Positions 43,616 through 54,399 of a stretch of 64,000 bases of DNA are shown here, piece after piece. The notes under the pieces were generated by a model. It was not told the DNA's origin, did no database searches, and worked only from the letters and a program-made list of their open reading frames with translations. The stretch lies in contig CM075348.1 of the NCBI GenBank assembly GCA_037693485.1, forward strand, positions 13,064,501 to 13,128,500, given 5' to 3'. The first letter of the stretch is position 1. Every line of letters starts with the position of its first letter. A program made the position numbers and the translations under genes. Source of the stretch: Kitagawia praeruptora (lineage: Eukaryota > Streptophyta > Magnoliopsida > Apiales > Apiaceae).

Positions 43616-46590
43616 ATGTCTTACGATACTAGTTGGATCTTTAAACGAACTATTCCCGGTGGTTATGGTTTTTCGCAAGAATTTGTTGAAGGGGTTAAAT
43701 TTTTCTTGGCATTTGCAAAAAATAATAGCAAGGACCCGGATAATCCGGAACTTTTGGTTAGATGTCCGTGTAATACATGTAGGAATCAACTCTTTCAACT
43801 CATTCCCGATGTCGAGTTTCACTTATATGCAATCGGTTTTCTTGAGAGCTACACCATATGGCATTATCATGAAAAAGAAATTGAGGGAATGAATGATCGT
43901 CAAGATATTTATGATGAATATGAAATGTTGAGGGATGCCTTTAGAGGGGAATATTTTGGGGAGGAAATTAGCAACCACAAGGACCCGAACGAGCAAGCAT
44001 CTAAATTTTTAGACAATGTGAATAATGTCGGGGAACCAATATATCCGGGCAATACCAAGTACACGCAACTGAAGTTTGTTACTAAATTCCTACATTGGAA
44101 GAATCATAATAAATGTAGTGATAAGGCATTTGATCAGCTACTCCTTTTACTTGGTGATGTGTTTCCCGAGGGGCATAAGCTCCCTTTTAATTATTATGTT
44201 GTCAAGAAGATTGTCAAGAAGCTGAACATGGGATACGAGAAAATACATGCATGTGAGAATGATTGCATGTTGTTCTATGGTGATGATAAAGATTTGGAAA
44301 ATTGTAAGTACTGTGAGTTGAGCCGATACAAAGTTGCAACTAATGGTGGGAGCGATACCAATCCGAGAAAGGTTTTAAGATATTTCCCAATCACTCCGCG
44401 TCTACAGCGTTTGTACATGTGTACCCGTACAGCCGAGCATATGAAGTATCACAAGAATAGAATAGTGACAGAAGGGGTCCTTAGTCATCCTGCAGATGGA
44501 GAAGAATGGAAGGAATTTGACAAGAACTATCCGGATTTTGCAGCAGAAATTCGTAATGTTAGACTTGGTCTTGCGACTGATGGATTCCCCCCGTACAGCA
44601 ATGTTACTTCTAGTGTATACTCAGTTTGGCCTGTTGTACTACTTATATACAACCTTCCACATACCATGTCCATGAAGGATCCATACATGTACATGACACT
44701 ACTGGTACCTGGGCCGAATGATCTTGGGAGGAATCTGAATGTCTATCTTAGGCCTTTGATTGATGAGCTGTTTAATTTGTGGCAAGTTGGGGTGCACACA
44801 TTTGATACTTCTACGAAGACTAATTTCATGATGCGGGCAGCTTTATTATGGACTATCACTGACTTTCCCGGGTTGGGTATGGTTAGTGGATGGTCAACCC
44901 ACGGGAAGTTGGCTTGTCATGTTTGTATGGGTGATGTTAAAGCCAAGCAACTACCATGCAGCAGGAAGTCTAGTTTTTATGGGTTACATAAAGGATTCCT
45001 ACTCAAACACCGAAAAGTTCGAAGAAGAGGCCGAATTGTTCGTAACATTCATGCTAGTATCACTTTTCCACCACCCGGGAAGTCACACAAAAAAGAAAGG
45101 GCAAATGGATTTGGAGATTTACACAACTGGACGCATGTCACTAGCTTCTTTGATCTACCATATTGGGATTCATTGCGCCTGCGTCACTGCATTGATGTCA
45201 TGCACACGGAGAAAAATGTATTTGAAAACATATTTCATACTATCATCTGTAGTGCCAAAACAAAAGATACCACAAGATCAAGAGATGATTTAAAAATAAT
45301 GGGCATCATGCAAGAGCTATGGATGAATGGCAAACAGAGGCCTAGAGCTAGATACGAACTCACCCGAGATCAGCTAAAATTGTTATGTAAATGGGTGCAT
45401 CGATTGAAACTCCCTGATGGTTGTTCATCAAACTTGAAGAGATGTTGCAAGATAGCTCAGCTGAAATTCCATGGCATGAAGTCCCATGACTGTCACGTAT
45501 TTATGCAGAAATTATTAGCTTCTGCATTTCGTGAACTTCTTCCGGATGATATAAACAAAGTGCTTTGTGATCTTTCAAATTTTTTCAAAGACTTGTGCTC
45601 AACTACACTACTCGAATCAAATTTGAGGCAAATGGAAAAAAACATAGCCGGGATCATTTGTACTTTAGAGACTAAATTCTTCCCAGCCATGTTTGATCCA
45701 ATGGAGCATCTTCTAGTTCATTTACCTGAAGAGTGCAGACTCGGTGGCCCTGTCCCACAACGGTGGATGTATAATATTGAAAAGCTACAACGCAAAATGA
45801 AACAGAAAGTAGGGAACAAAGCACGAGTAGAAGGTTCCATTGCAGAAAAGTATGTACATGAAGAGTTGACACACTTCTGTTCCATTTACTTTGAGTATGG
45901 AGTTGAGACAGCTCACAACATGCTAGGGCGTAATGTGGTTGATGATCGCTCACGAGATTCGAGCAAACTAGAAGAATTCACATACCCGGTAGAGCTTCTG
46001 GGAGCATGTAAAGGTTACCATTTAGATGTGGATTCCTTACGTGTTGCAGCACATTACGTTCTCACTAATATGCATGATGTTGCCCCTTATATAACGTAAG
46101 TATTTCAATCTTTTTTATTCATATTTAGCACTGTGAATTATTTCTCACCAACATCTATCACTTTTTCAGTATATTCGAAGAAGAGGTTCGTAATCATAGT
46201 GCATATGCATTGAGTGATACTGATATGGATACAATGTTATAGGCTAATTTGGCATCTTGGTTGCAAAATAAGGTATTTTATTAAAGAGCCAACAAATCAT
46301 TTGATTTCAAAAAAATAGGTTCATGTATATATGTGTCTAATGAGTTTGTTCACTTTCAGGTACAAAACAACTATGAACGGTTTCAGTATTTGTTGCAAGG
46401 CCCATCTTCCTATGTGATTTCTTATAAAAGATGCAAGGTCAACGGATACTCATTCAACCTAGGAAGATCAAGTTCTGGGGTACTTGTCAAAGGCAGTTGT
46501 TATGGTGATAGTGGAAGCAATTACTATGGGACTTTGCAAGAAATTCTCAAACTAACATACAGTGGTGGAAATCAAGTGATATGTTCATGA
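43616..46590 (+). pseudogene. CACTA transposase TNPD (tnp2 family), C-terminus broken
   Basis: Exon 43616-46095 (then GTAAGT) encodes the transposase-associated domain (about residues 1-85), the Transposase_21 core (about 255-480, with LATDGFPPYSN and GWSTHGKLACHVCMGD) and a DUF4218-type domain (about 610-720, LPEECRLGGPVPQRWMY). It would act in the nucleus to cut at CACTA ends. Exon 46170-46272 continues in frame as TIFEEEVRNH but meets TAG at 46240-46242. Exon 46360-46590 is in phase and encodes a DUF4216-like domain (YKRCKVNGYSF, SGVLVKGSCYG, YYGTLQEILKLTY), then stops early at TGA. An AG precedes the ATG at 43616, suggesting an intron in the 5' leader. The 827-aa main exon has no other defect. 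The break lies outside the catalytic core, so partial activity cannot be excluded. Confidence 0.85.
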
Positions 46591-46841
46591 GAGTCATTGA
46601 TGAGACTCTAGCCCAGGCCCGAGCCAATCCAGATGAGTACATGTTGAATCCTGAGCAGATTCGTCTCTTGGCACGTGATGTTTTAGATGGAGACTCGTCG
46701 CTACCACCAAACCATCCTATCGCTAGAGAGACGCGACAGTCCATCATCCGGGTTGTGATCGAGGTACTCAACAATATATACAGGGAAGAGGGGCCAGAAG
46801 AGGTAATAAAGCATGTCTTTACACATTTAAGCAAGATTTGA
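46581..46841 (+). CDS. Hypothetical CACTA-3 exon, possibly of a TNPA-like gene
   Basis: An 86-codon frame starting MFMRVIDETLAQARANPDEY overlaps the end of the transposase remnant in another phase. It has mixed, protein-like composition, predicted helical, and a potential GT donor inside its end (GAAGAG/GTAATA near 46803). I recognise no domain. Position after the transposase fits the second gene of CACTA elements. Confidence 0.4.
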   Translation: MFMRVIDETLAQARANPDEYMLNPEQIRLLARDVLDGDSSLPPNHPIARETRQSIIRVVIEVLNNIYREEGPEEVIKHVFTHLSKI

Positions 46842-47609
46842 TTGCAGTTGTAGGTCTCTGAACTAGAGTCCGACTAGGCCATGTTCAGTAACTTAATTTA
46901 CAACATATAATCTGATCACATAGCTAGAATGTAGTGTCAGGGCAAATTAAAAGAAAGGATATGCAACAACTGTCCTTAAGATTTTTTTTCATAATCTGGA
47001 TATTTTACACTGTATCATGTCTATGCCATCAAGTTAAGTTCTAATTAAAAGGGGCAGATAATTGGCATAGCCAGGATAATGTTCAATAAAAATCAGTATA
47101 AACAAAGTTAAGCTCCATTTAAACCTACGGCAGTCCCTTATAGCCTCGTTGTGCTTCTAGAATGGGCCTTAATAAAATAAGTTATTTACCACACTTAGTT
47201 AATAATCTTTGAAGTGCATTTGGTAAGCATTCTAGTAATATTTTATTTTTGATAATTTTTAGTATTTCTGCATAATTCATCAGCTTTATATTTTATATTT
47301 CACTTGGTCAATTAAATGTGACTTTTGAAAATAAGACATTTTAAGAAGCTATATAAACCAGACGTTTATCGAAATGGCAGTAAATGCCCTGTTCCTGCTA
47401 AGACTATATTGCACATCGTACAATTCTATGACATTTCTGCAACTATAGTGATAATAAATACTATTTCTTTGTCACAATAATTCTTAGTTAATAATTTTAT
47501 TTTGCGGAGGTGCTAGTACATGCCTATTGCAGACAAACTAGCAACACGAGTACATCAAATATGGTCTAACATGAAAACTGAAGCAACAATAATGAAGGTC
47601 TGGTTCACA

Positions 47610-48085
47610 ACTATATTAGTGCTGCTTCAATCTTACATGGCACTTAGAAAACATTACTTGATTACAAAAACTGCAACATATATTAAAAGGAAGAAGCCCG
47701 ATACATCAGAATAATTGATTTAGGTATATTATCAATGGACTCCATATAATTAGTGAAGTAACCATATCTGGATAAGGGCGTGTGAAGTCCTACTCTGCAT
47801 GCTAAGTGACCTTCGGTCTTCAGGGAATAATAAAGACAGGGAAAAGCAAAAGAGAACATTTTTCTTTGTTTCAGAAGACCTAAATTCTTTTAAATGATCT
47901 GCCATTTAGATGGCTTCAAGTTCATGTAAGCCGCTCAGAACAATATAGTTTTCAATAACAGGGGCAGCAAATTAATTGCACTGTGAAAGCTTTATATCCA
48001 GAATTTGTGTAATAGTAATAAGACACTATATTAGTGCTGCTTCAATCTTACATGGCACTTAGAAAACATTACTTGATTACAAAAA
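47610..48085. repeat. 61-bp exact direct duplication (47610-47670 and 48025-48085)
   Basis: Both copies begin ACTATATTAGTGCTGC and end GATTACAAAAA, with no difference seen. They lie 415 bp apart inside CACTA-3. The exact match implies a recent event. Confidence 0.9.
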
Positions 48086-48177
48086 TAGTAGCACTGATAA
48101 ATACTTATACACAGTACCTCATATTCAAAAAAAGTATCTCTTCATTGCTGTTGTGTATATTGTAGGGGCAGGCGCCC

Positions 48178-48405
48178 ATGGATGATGATGCTGATGGCAG
48201 AATGGATGAGGGCGAAATGGATAACGAGGAAGATGATGGTATGGATGATGAGGAAGATGATGAGGATGACAATGACGGTTGCGACATGGATGATGAGGAT
48301 GATTATGATGATAATTACGAGGATACGGAGTCCGATGAAGATCGTGACTTGAGTTCTCCACATCCTCAGGTTATCTCGAAAGGCGGTCTAAAAATTAATG
48401 GTTAA
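48178..48405 (+). CDS. Highly acidic exon of CACTA-3
   Basis: A frame rich in Asp and Glu (MDDDADGRMDEGEMDNEEDD at its start) ends SPHPQVISKGGLKING before a stop. It follows an AG (TTGTAGGGGCAG), so it is more likely a last exon than a whole gene. Acidic tails are common in plant transposon proteins and nucleosomal factors; no function is assigned. Confidence 0.45.
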   Translation: MDDDADGRMDEGEMDNEEDDGMDDEEDDEDDNDGCDMDDEDDYDDNYEDTESDEDRDLSSPHPQVISKGGLKING

Positions 48406-48887
48406 ATGTTAGTTATTGTGAACTTTATCTATATTTTGAATGTTTGTAAAGAAATCGAATTTTATGTATTATGGTGTAGGCTTTTGTAAGCTTTTGTATT
48501 ATGGTGAAAGATTGTGGAAACATTCTGAATTTGAATGTTTATTGTGGTGTGTATAAACAGCTCTTAATTTGAATGTTAATAGTTTTATATATTGTGGTGT
48601 GTATGAACATTCTGAATTGTGGTGTGTACGACCAGCTTTTAAAAAATTGATTTTAAAGCCAATAAATGGCTGGGAAGCAGGAAATGTAGCAAAAAGCTGG
48701 TCCTAATTTGCAAACCTTGTGACAGATATATCTGTCGTAAGTACTGGATTCAAAATACTTATGACAGAAATATCTGTCGTAAGTGCCGGATTCAAAGAAC
48801 TTATGACGAATGTTCTTCATCCAAATCCTGTCATAAGTTGTAATTTTATATAATTTGATTTTTATTTCCAAATTAAATAAATTTGAA

Positions 48888-49015
48888 ATTTGTGACGAAA
48901 TCTGCAATTTGTGACAAAATTACGAATTTGTGACAAAATCCGGAACTTGTGACAAAATCCGGAACTTGTGACAAAATCCGAAACTTGTGACCAAATTAGG
49001 AACTTGTGACCGTAT
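48888..49015. repeat. About 19-bp tandem repeat (AACTTGTGACAAAATCCGG)
   Basis: Six to seven copies with small changes lie between the right-hand subterminal motif zone and the nested copia derivative. Confidence 0.8.
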
Positions 49016-49028
49016 TTTTGAACTTTCT

Positions 49029-51013
49029 GATAATTTCTGTAATATGCAGCGGAAACAAACACATTAACAAGGTAAAGAACAATTATGTTTGGTGGAGAAA
49101 GCTCCTTTTCTTATATTGATGACAAACTCATTACAAACTGTATATACAAAGTACAGAGATAACAACTTAGCTTAGAGACTACATTGTGTATTAACTGATT
49201 GCTACAACTGAATGAGCAAGTGTTTATTTATAGACTAAACAAAGTTGCCAGGTGGTGCCAGCACATGACAGCTTGGACCAGCACATGACAGCTTGGACAT
49301 TCTCTTGATGATGTGGATGAGGTATATCCTCAATATCCCCCCTCAAGTGGAAGGTGGGAATGCAATGAACAGCTTGCACTTGAAGCTTGAAAAGAACAGG
49401 ATGAAGATCTAGGTTTAGAAGCTATCAGAGTTTAGCTTTCAGAGTTTAGCCTTTCAGAGTTTAGCAGCAAACAGATTTACATGACAGCACCTGGATTCTT
49501 CACAGAACAACACAGCTGGACTTGGCACATGTCTGAGCTTCTTGACTACACTCAAAATGACCAGGATATGATCAGGATTGTGAGCAGGATGACTAATCAG
49601 TACTCATCAACAAGGCAGTCATGACAGTTGAGCAAGACAGCAGCACAGAGTTTATTCACAGATTTTAACACAAACAAGTTCACAAGGAGCATCAATATGG
49701 CCTGCACCAGAGAACACATATGGACCAACAAAGTGCAGCAGCAACAATTCAGTACAGGACAACAACTTGATTCTTCACAGAACTCTGAAACCAAACCTGC
49801 TAGAATCTAAACCATGACCATCAGAACTCACAAAACCAATGGCCTGCACACCAAGACTTTATGTCGAACATCCAAATACGACCTCGCAGTGTCATAAGGC
49901 AAAGATTCTAATGATGCATTATTTTCCCAGATTCAGAAATGCAGAAAATCAAGCAGCAACAACAAACTTTGGAAACCAGAATTTAGAAACTCACAATAGA
50001 GTTTAGGATTTAGAAATCCACAAGGATTTAGAAGGCTGTCAAAACAGCAATCTCAGAGAAATTTGTTGCCAAGATACGGACAACAATCAGAACACAAAGC
50101 AGAAAATATGACCTCGCAGAGTCATCAAACTCGAACGGCCATATAAAAAAAATGATCACAAAAGCAATCATCAAATACAGATTTCAGTTTTAGGAACCTA
50201 ATAAAGTAGGCTTAGAACTCACCAAGGAGCTTAGAAACAGAACTCACTAAAGAATTTAGAATCAGAACAATATTTCAGAGAAACAATTTTTCAGAGAAAC
50301 GTAAGTGCGACATATTGTCAAACACTTGATAGGCAAAAACAAACCGGAATTAGAGTTCACAACAATGATAAACGATAGGTGTATAGATGATCAATCACAA
50401 CAAGATCACTGATAGATGATTGTATGAACATGAACAAACAAGATTAAGAACAAAAAAACACTAAAAATGAACAGGATTTAGAGAATTTGCTGAAACAAAC
50501 TCTTGATTTTTTTGCAGATAAGAATAGTGTTTGTTTGTTATCGATCAAGAATATTGAAGAACAATTTCAAGAACACGGTTTCGTTTAGCACAATTATCAA
50601 ACAGATAATACGCATGAAAACAGTGTTGAACTCAGTAAGAGTTCAAAGAAACAAGAACAAGATCAGCAAAAATATTCACAAGAAAACAACTACAGATCAA
50701 GAACAGATCAAAATGATCAAGTACAGATCAAAATATACGATTAGCAGATCAAGAAAACAATATGTAAAATGCTCACAATTATGAAAAGTGAACACCTGAG
50801 ATTAGCAGATTCGAAAAAATCTGATTTCGATCGCGATTGCGATTAAGATATCGATTATGATGAAGATCACCGGAAATGACAGTACTACGCCGGAGATGAC
50901 AACCGGAGACAACAACAAACACGAAAAAAAAAATCAGAAGTTTGCAGTAAGAAGACGAAGAACACAACGAATCGGCACCGTGTGGCTCTGATACCATGAT
51001 AATTTCTGTAATA
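49029..51013 (-). mobile_element. Coding-free copia-like element with a 17-bp 5' LTR stub, nested in CACTA-3
   Basis: Read on the minus strand: 51013-50997 is the last 17 bp of an LTR (TATTACAGAAATTATCA), followed at once by the initiator-tRNA(Met) primer-binding site TGGTATCAGAGCC (50996-50984). Then come about 1.65 kb without gag or pol, a purine tract (GAGGGGGGAT, complement of 49335-49344), and a full LTR at about 49332-49029 ending in the same 17 bp. So the 5' LTR is missing except for its end. The internal length without coding recalls large derivative (LARD/TRIM-like) non-autonomous elements. A TATA-type TATAAATAAACAC lies near 49235-49223. Confidence 0.75.
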
Positions 51014-51121
51014 CTTTCAACTGGAGCAAAAACGACAGAACTTTTCCGTCGTAAATGAGGCATTTACGATGGATCTAGTGTAAATTTTCCGTCATAAATG
51101 GTCTTTTTTGGTTTAGTGTTT

Positions 51122-51208
51122 GGGGGTATATGTTCACCAGAAACTTCAGAAATTATAAACAAAATTACGTACATTTACAAAGTGTCAAAAATATAAATAA
51201 ATCTATAT
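51122..51208. repeat. Duplicated segment flanking CACTA-3 (copy B, part 1)
   Basis: Aligns with 42975-43060 (shared ACATTTA.AAAG and ATATA.ATAAA words) and resumes after the Helitrons at 53345-53379 (AAACAAAAGAACAATTCTGC). See the finding on this duplication. Confidence 0.65.
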
Positions 51209-52179
51209 CTATATATATTATAATGCCTGGAGATCGGAAAGTTACCAGAAACTTTTAAGGTATTTTTCTTGAATTTTCGCTTTTTTGATTTTTTAATTAA
51301 AATTATTTTCTTGCATTAAATAGCTCTTAATGACATATTGATTAGTCATTAATTTTACCTAATAAATATGTATTAAATTATTTTATTTATTTAAGAAATT
51401 ATAAAACTTTATTTGAGCATTATAATTATTATTTCAGTATTAAATATTAATTACGTATATAATTAAGTTTATTTTTAGGCAAAATGACGATTAAAAATTG
51501 TTTACATTGCGTCCTTTTTTATTCCCTATCGAATACCACTCCAATTTCTTTTCGGAAAATTGTAGTATAGACTACCATTAACTTCTCAAGCAATCTTTAT
51601 CATTAGTGATTATGGAAATTGTAATAATTTATAGAAGTATGTAAATCTTCGCTTAACACCTATAATAAAAATAATACAAATAGTTTTTTATTTTTACACC
51701 TGAATAAATTACACATGGGTTATGACCAAACCGGTTAAATTGAAAAAAATCCAATTTTATCGATAGATTAAATCGATAAAAAAGTTATACACCCGTTGTT
51801 CATTAAATTGTGTCGAAATAAATTAATATTCTAATTAAATAAATTCTTACACTACAATTGAACATGTATGTTATGGGAGGGGTGTCGGCTTTAAAAAGTG
51901 TTATTATATATAATATTTATAACTTTTGATCGTAAAGACTACGTTTGTATTATAATTACTACTTTTTAAGTTTATGATATTTTTGAGATTTAAAAAATTT
52001 AGATATATAAAGAGAATACCTTCAAACTTATAAATTTATGTAAATTATTTTGAATCTTATTTTTTAAAAATTCTTAAGAGATCAATCAATTTTTAAAAAT
52101 AATAAAAAATAATTTATCTATTTTTAATATTTTAGAAGGAAAATTTATGCACCGCGCGAAGCGCGGATAAGTTGCCTAG
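51209..52179 (+). mobile_element. Helitron 1, non-autonomous
   Basis: Begins TCTATATATATTATAATG after an A, and ends with hairpin CCGCGCGAAGCGCGG, 8 bp, CTAG before a T. The A/T insertion site, 5' TC, 3' CTRR and GC-rich hairpin define Helitrons. 971 bp with no Rep/helicase. The duplicated segment at about 43050 shows the uninterrupted target. Confidence 0.85.
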
Positions 52180-52341
52180 TATATTATAATGTCAGGAGAT
52201 CGGAAATGCACCAGAAGCGTTTAAAATATTTTTCTTAAATTCTCACTTTTTTGATTTTTTTTATTCAATTCTTTTTTTGCATTAAGTAGTATCTTAATGG
52301 CATATTAATGACATCTTAATAATCATTAACTACACTTATGA

Positions 52342-52379
<38 letters not shown>

Positions 52380-53344
52380 AATTTACTTCATATTATTTAT
52401 AGAAAAGATTGACAAACTTTATTTGAGCATTATCATTATTATTTTTTTTGAAAGCAAGCATTATCATTATTATTCAAATTTAGAATATTAATTATGTGTA
52501 TAAAATTATGATTATTTTTCATGTAAATTAACGACTTAAATTTGTTCGCATTGCGTCATTTTTTATTACATGTTGAAGATTTTTGAAAACCTTTTTTCAA
52601 CGATTTAGGATAAACGATCTTAACTTCTCAAACAATTTTTAATCAATAATTGTGAAATTTTTTATAAATTATGGAAGTATAATCTTTTAGTTAAAATCTG
52701 GAATTTGTATAAAATAATATTGACATATTTTTATTTTTTACATAATAAACTCAACCATTTTATTGACCGATTAAGTTGATAAAAATGTTATATACATGTT
52801 ATTACATTATATTATGTCATAATAAATTACTATTCTAATTAGACTTAATTGCAGGAGGATGGGCTCAACTATTTTTTTTTTGCACAAAAATGGTCCAAAT
52901 TTAAAAAAAGACAATGTGATGACCTAACTATTTTTAAAAACAGATGAATGTATTCAGTTTATGATTTAATTACAACATGATGGCTGAAAAATGTATTTTT
53001 AACACAAAATGGCCCAAAAGTAAACAACAATATTTAGACTAATTTAGACGGAATGCAAGCATCTGCTTAAAAAAATATTTGGGTCATTTTTGTGCAAAAA
53101 AAAAATAGTTGAGGCCATACTCCTATGATTAAATCTTCTAATTATATAAATTCTTATGCTACTATTGAGCATGTATGTTATTATGAGAGGGGTGTCGGCT
53201 TTCAAAACGTTATTTAGTTATATTTAATATTGTAATTGCTACTTTTAATATTTATGATATTTTTAATATTATAAATTTTTTTGATATATAATGAGAGTAC
53301 AATAAAAATTTATTAACCGCGCAAAGCGCGGCTAAATTACCTAG
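52180..53344 (+). mobile_element. Helitron 2, tandem to Helitron 1
   Basis: Starts directly after the CTAG of Helitron 1 with TATATTATAATGTCAGG, lacking the leading TC. It ends CCGCGCAAAGCGCGG, 9 bp, CTAG, then T. Co-linear with Helitron 1 throughout (shared GGAGATCGGAAA, TTTATTTGAGCATTAT, GGGGTGTCGGCTTT) but carrying a 294-bp MITE and a (TA)n run near 52349-52376. Confidence 0.85.
52842..53135. mobile_element. MITE nested in Helitron 2, 294 bp
   Basis: Ends GACTTAATTGCAGGAGGATG and the complement of CATACTCCTATGATTAAATC. A perfect 9-bp duplication ttctaatta lies at 52833-52841 and 53136-53144. Helitron 1 carries the empty site (TATTCTAATTAAATAAATTC near 51830), which confirms both borders. 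A 9-bp duplication suggests a Mutator-like MITE. Confidence 0.9.
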
Positions 53345-53388
53345 TCTTTGTAAAACAAAAGAACAATTCTGCATCCGTACAGATTCAA

Positions 53389-53705
53389 GGGTTTTGGTCC
53401 ATGACAATTGATTGTCATGGACCTGTTAAATAACAATCAGTTTCTAAACCGTTGGATCAACGATCCAACGGCCCCCCTGGATTACAAAATTTTTTTACTG
53501 TCCGCTATAATTTTCCGCGGATAGGCAGATTGCCTGTCCGCGGAAATTTTCCGCGGATAGGCAATCTGCCTATCCGCGGAAAATTATAGCGGACAGTAAA
53601 AATTTTTTTTTTTTAATCTCAGCCGTTGGATCAACGATCCAACGGCTATGGAACCGATTGTTAAATAACCGGTCCCTGACAATCATTTGTCAGGGACCAG
53701 GACCC
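53389..53705. mobile_element. Mutator-like MITE, 317 bp, copy B of the 15932 family
   Basis: A perfect 9-bp duplication cagattcaa (53380-53388 and 53706-53714) flanks GGGTTTTGGTCCATGACA at the left and the complement GGGTCCTGGTCCCTGACA at the right. The core is a palindrome of TCCGCGGA and TTTTCCGCGGATAGGC words. It shares ends, CGTTGGATCAACGATCCAACGG and core layout with 15932-16307. Confidence 0.92.
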
Positions 53706-53725
53706 CAGATTCAAATACAAATTTG

Positions 53726-54376
53726 TTACAGTTTCCTAAGTTTTTCAGCAACCCATTTATATTGAGGTTCCTTTCGCTTTTTGGTGGAAAACGTTGAAAA
53801 TCCCGAGCTCCTCCTTACTGGACATCTATCCACAAAATAATAAACAGGTCAAATTATTATACAAACACTCATGTAAGATAAGTTTTGATGGGAACATATA
53901 TAATATATACTGAAAGAACATACTCGATATTTGTGAAACCATGGGTGAAGAAATTGAAAATTGCCCAAGCTGCATCCATCTGTACATCAGACGCTTCATC
54001 CTTCAGTAAAAGGCACATGCCTGCTATCACAGAATGGCTACTTGATATCTGTTAATTTGGGTGCAAGGGTTAGATAATTGCAAATAAAATCATTTTATAC
54101 AAAGATGTACGTAAATCAATGATTAATTAGGATTGTTCAAACAAGTTCCACAACCCGCTCAAAAATATCACATTTCCATCAACTTTTACGCAAATAGTAT
54201 AGCTTGAACCTCAAAAATACTAACAGATTATAAGAATTTAATTAAGCCACCCTTACCTCCAATCTGCTAGTAGCAGCTATGTTCGAAATTATCCAGCAGG
54301 CTTCTCTCTGCACCAACTTACTATCATTGTCTAACAAATGCCGATGCCTTGTAATCATATCTTTAGCTATCACAGA
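53726..54376 (-). pseudogene. 3' end of an importin-alpha-like gene (ARM repeats)
   Basis: Minus-strand exons: 54376-54257 (LVQREACWIISNIAATSRLE), 54048-53924 (VIAGMCLLLKDEASDVQMDAAWAI) and 53825-53726 (basic KKRKEPQYKW tail, stop TAA). Splice sites are GT-AG and phases match, giving 114 residues plus stop. The sequence fits the consecutive Armadillo repeats of importin-alpha (EACWTISNI, then DIKKEAAWAISN), the nuclear-import adaptor. The N-terminal importin-beta-binding domain and earlier ARM repeats were not found upstream, where CACTA-4 begins at 54776, nor beyond it. The C-terminal exon is not typical of the family. Best read as a truncated gene or an old fragment. Confidence 0.7.
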
Positions 54377-54399
54377 CTGGGAAACAAAAAAATGTTTAG

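Larger units (their letters stand above)
43118..51118 (+). mobile_element. CACTA-3: CACTA element encoding a TNPD-type transposase
   Basis: Left end CACTACAACAAATTTGGCC (43118) and right end complement CACTAAACCAAAAAAGACC (to 51118) are imperfect inverted repeats that share CACTA and continue into ACGACGG / ATGACGG. The target duplication is TTT (43115-43117 and 51119-51121). Subterminal TTACGACGG/CCGTCGTAAG motifs lie at 43138-43410 and 48715-48840, plus 51040-51090. It carries a tnp2-type transposase (43616-46590) and a downstream gene region (46581-48405) where CACTA elements usually encode the TNPA-like DNA-binding protein. A copia derivative is nested at 49029-51013. Confidence 0.93.

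Noticed and set aside
48125..48363. Minus-strand His- and Ser-rich frames opposite the acidic exon
   Set aside because: Complements of GAT/GAG-rich acidic codons, with no independent support.
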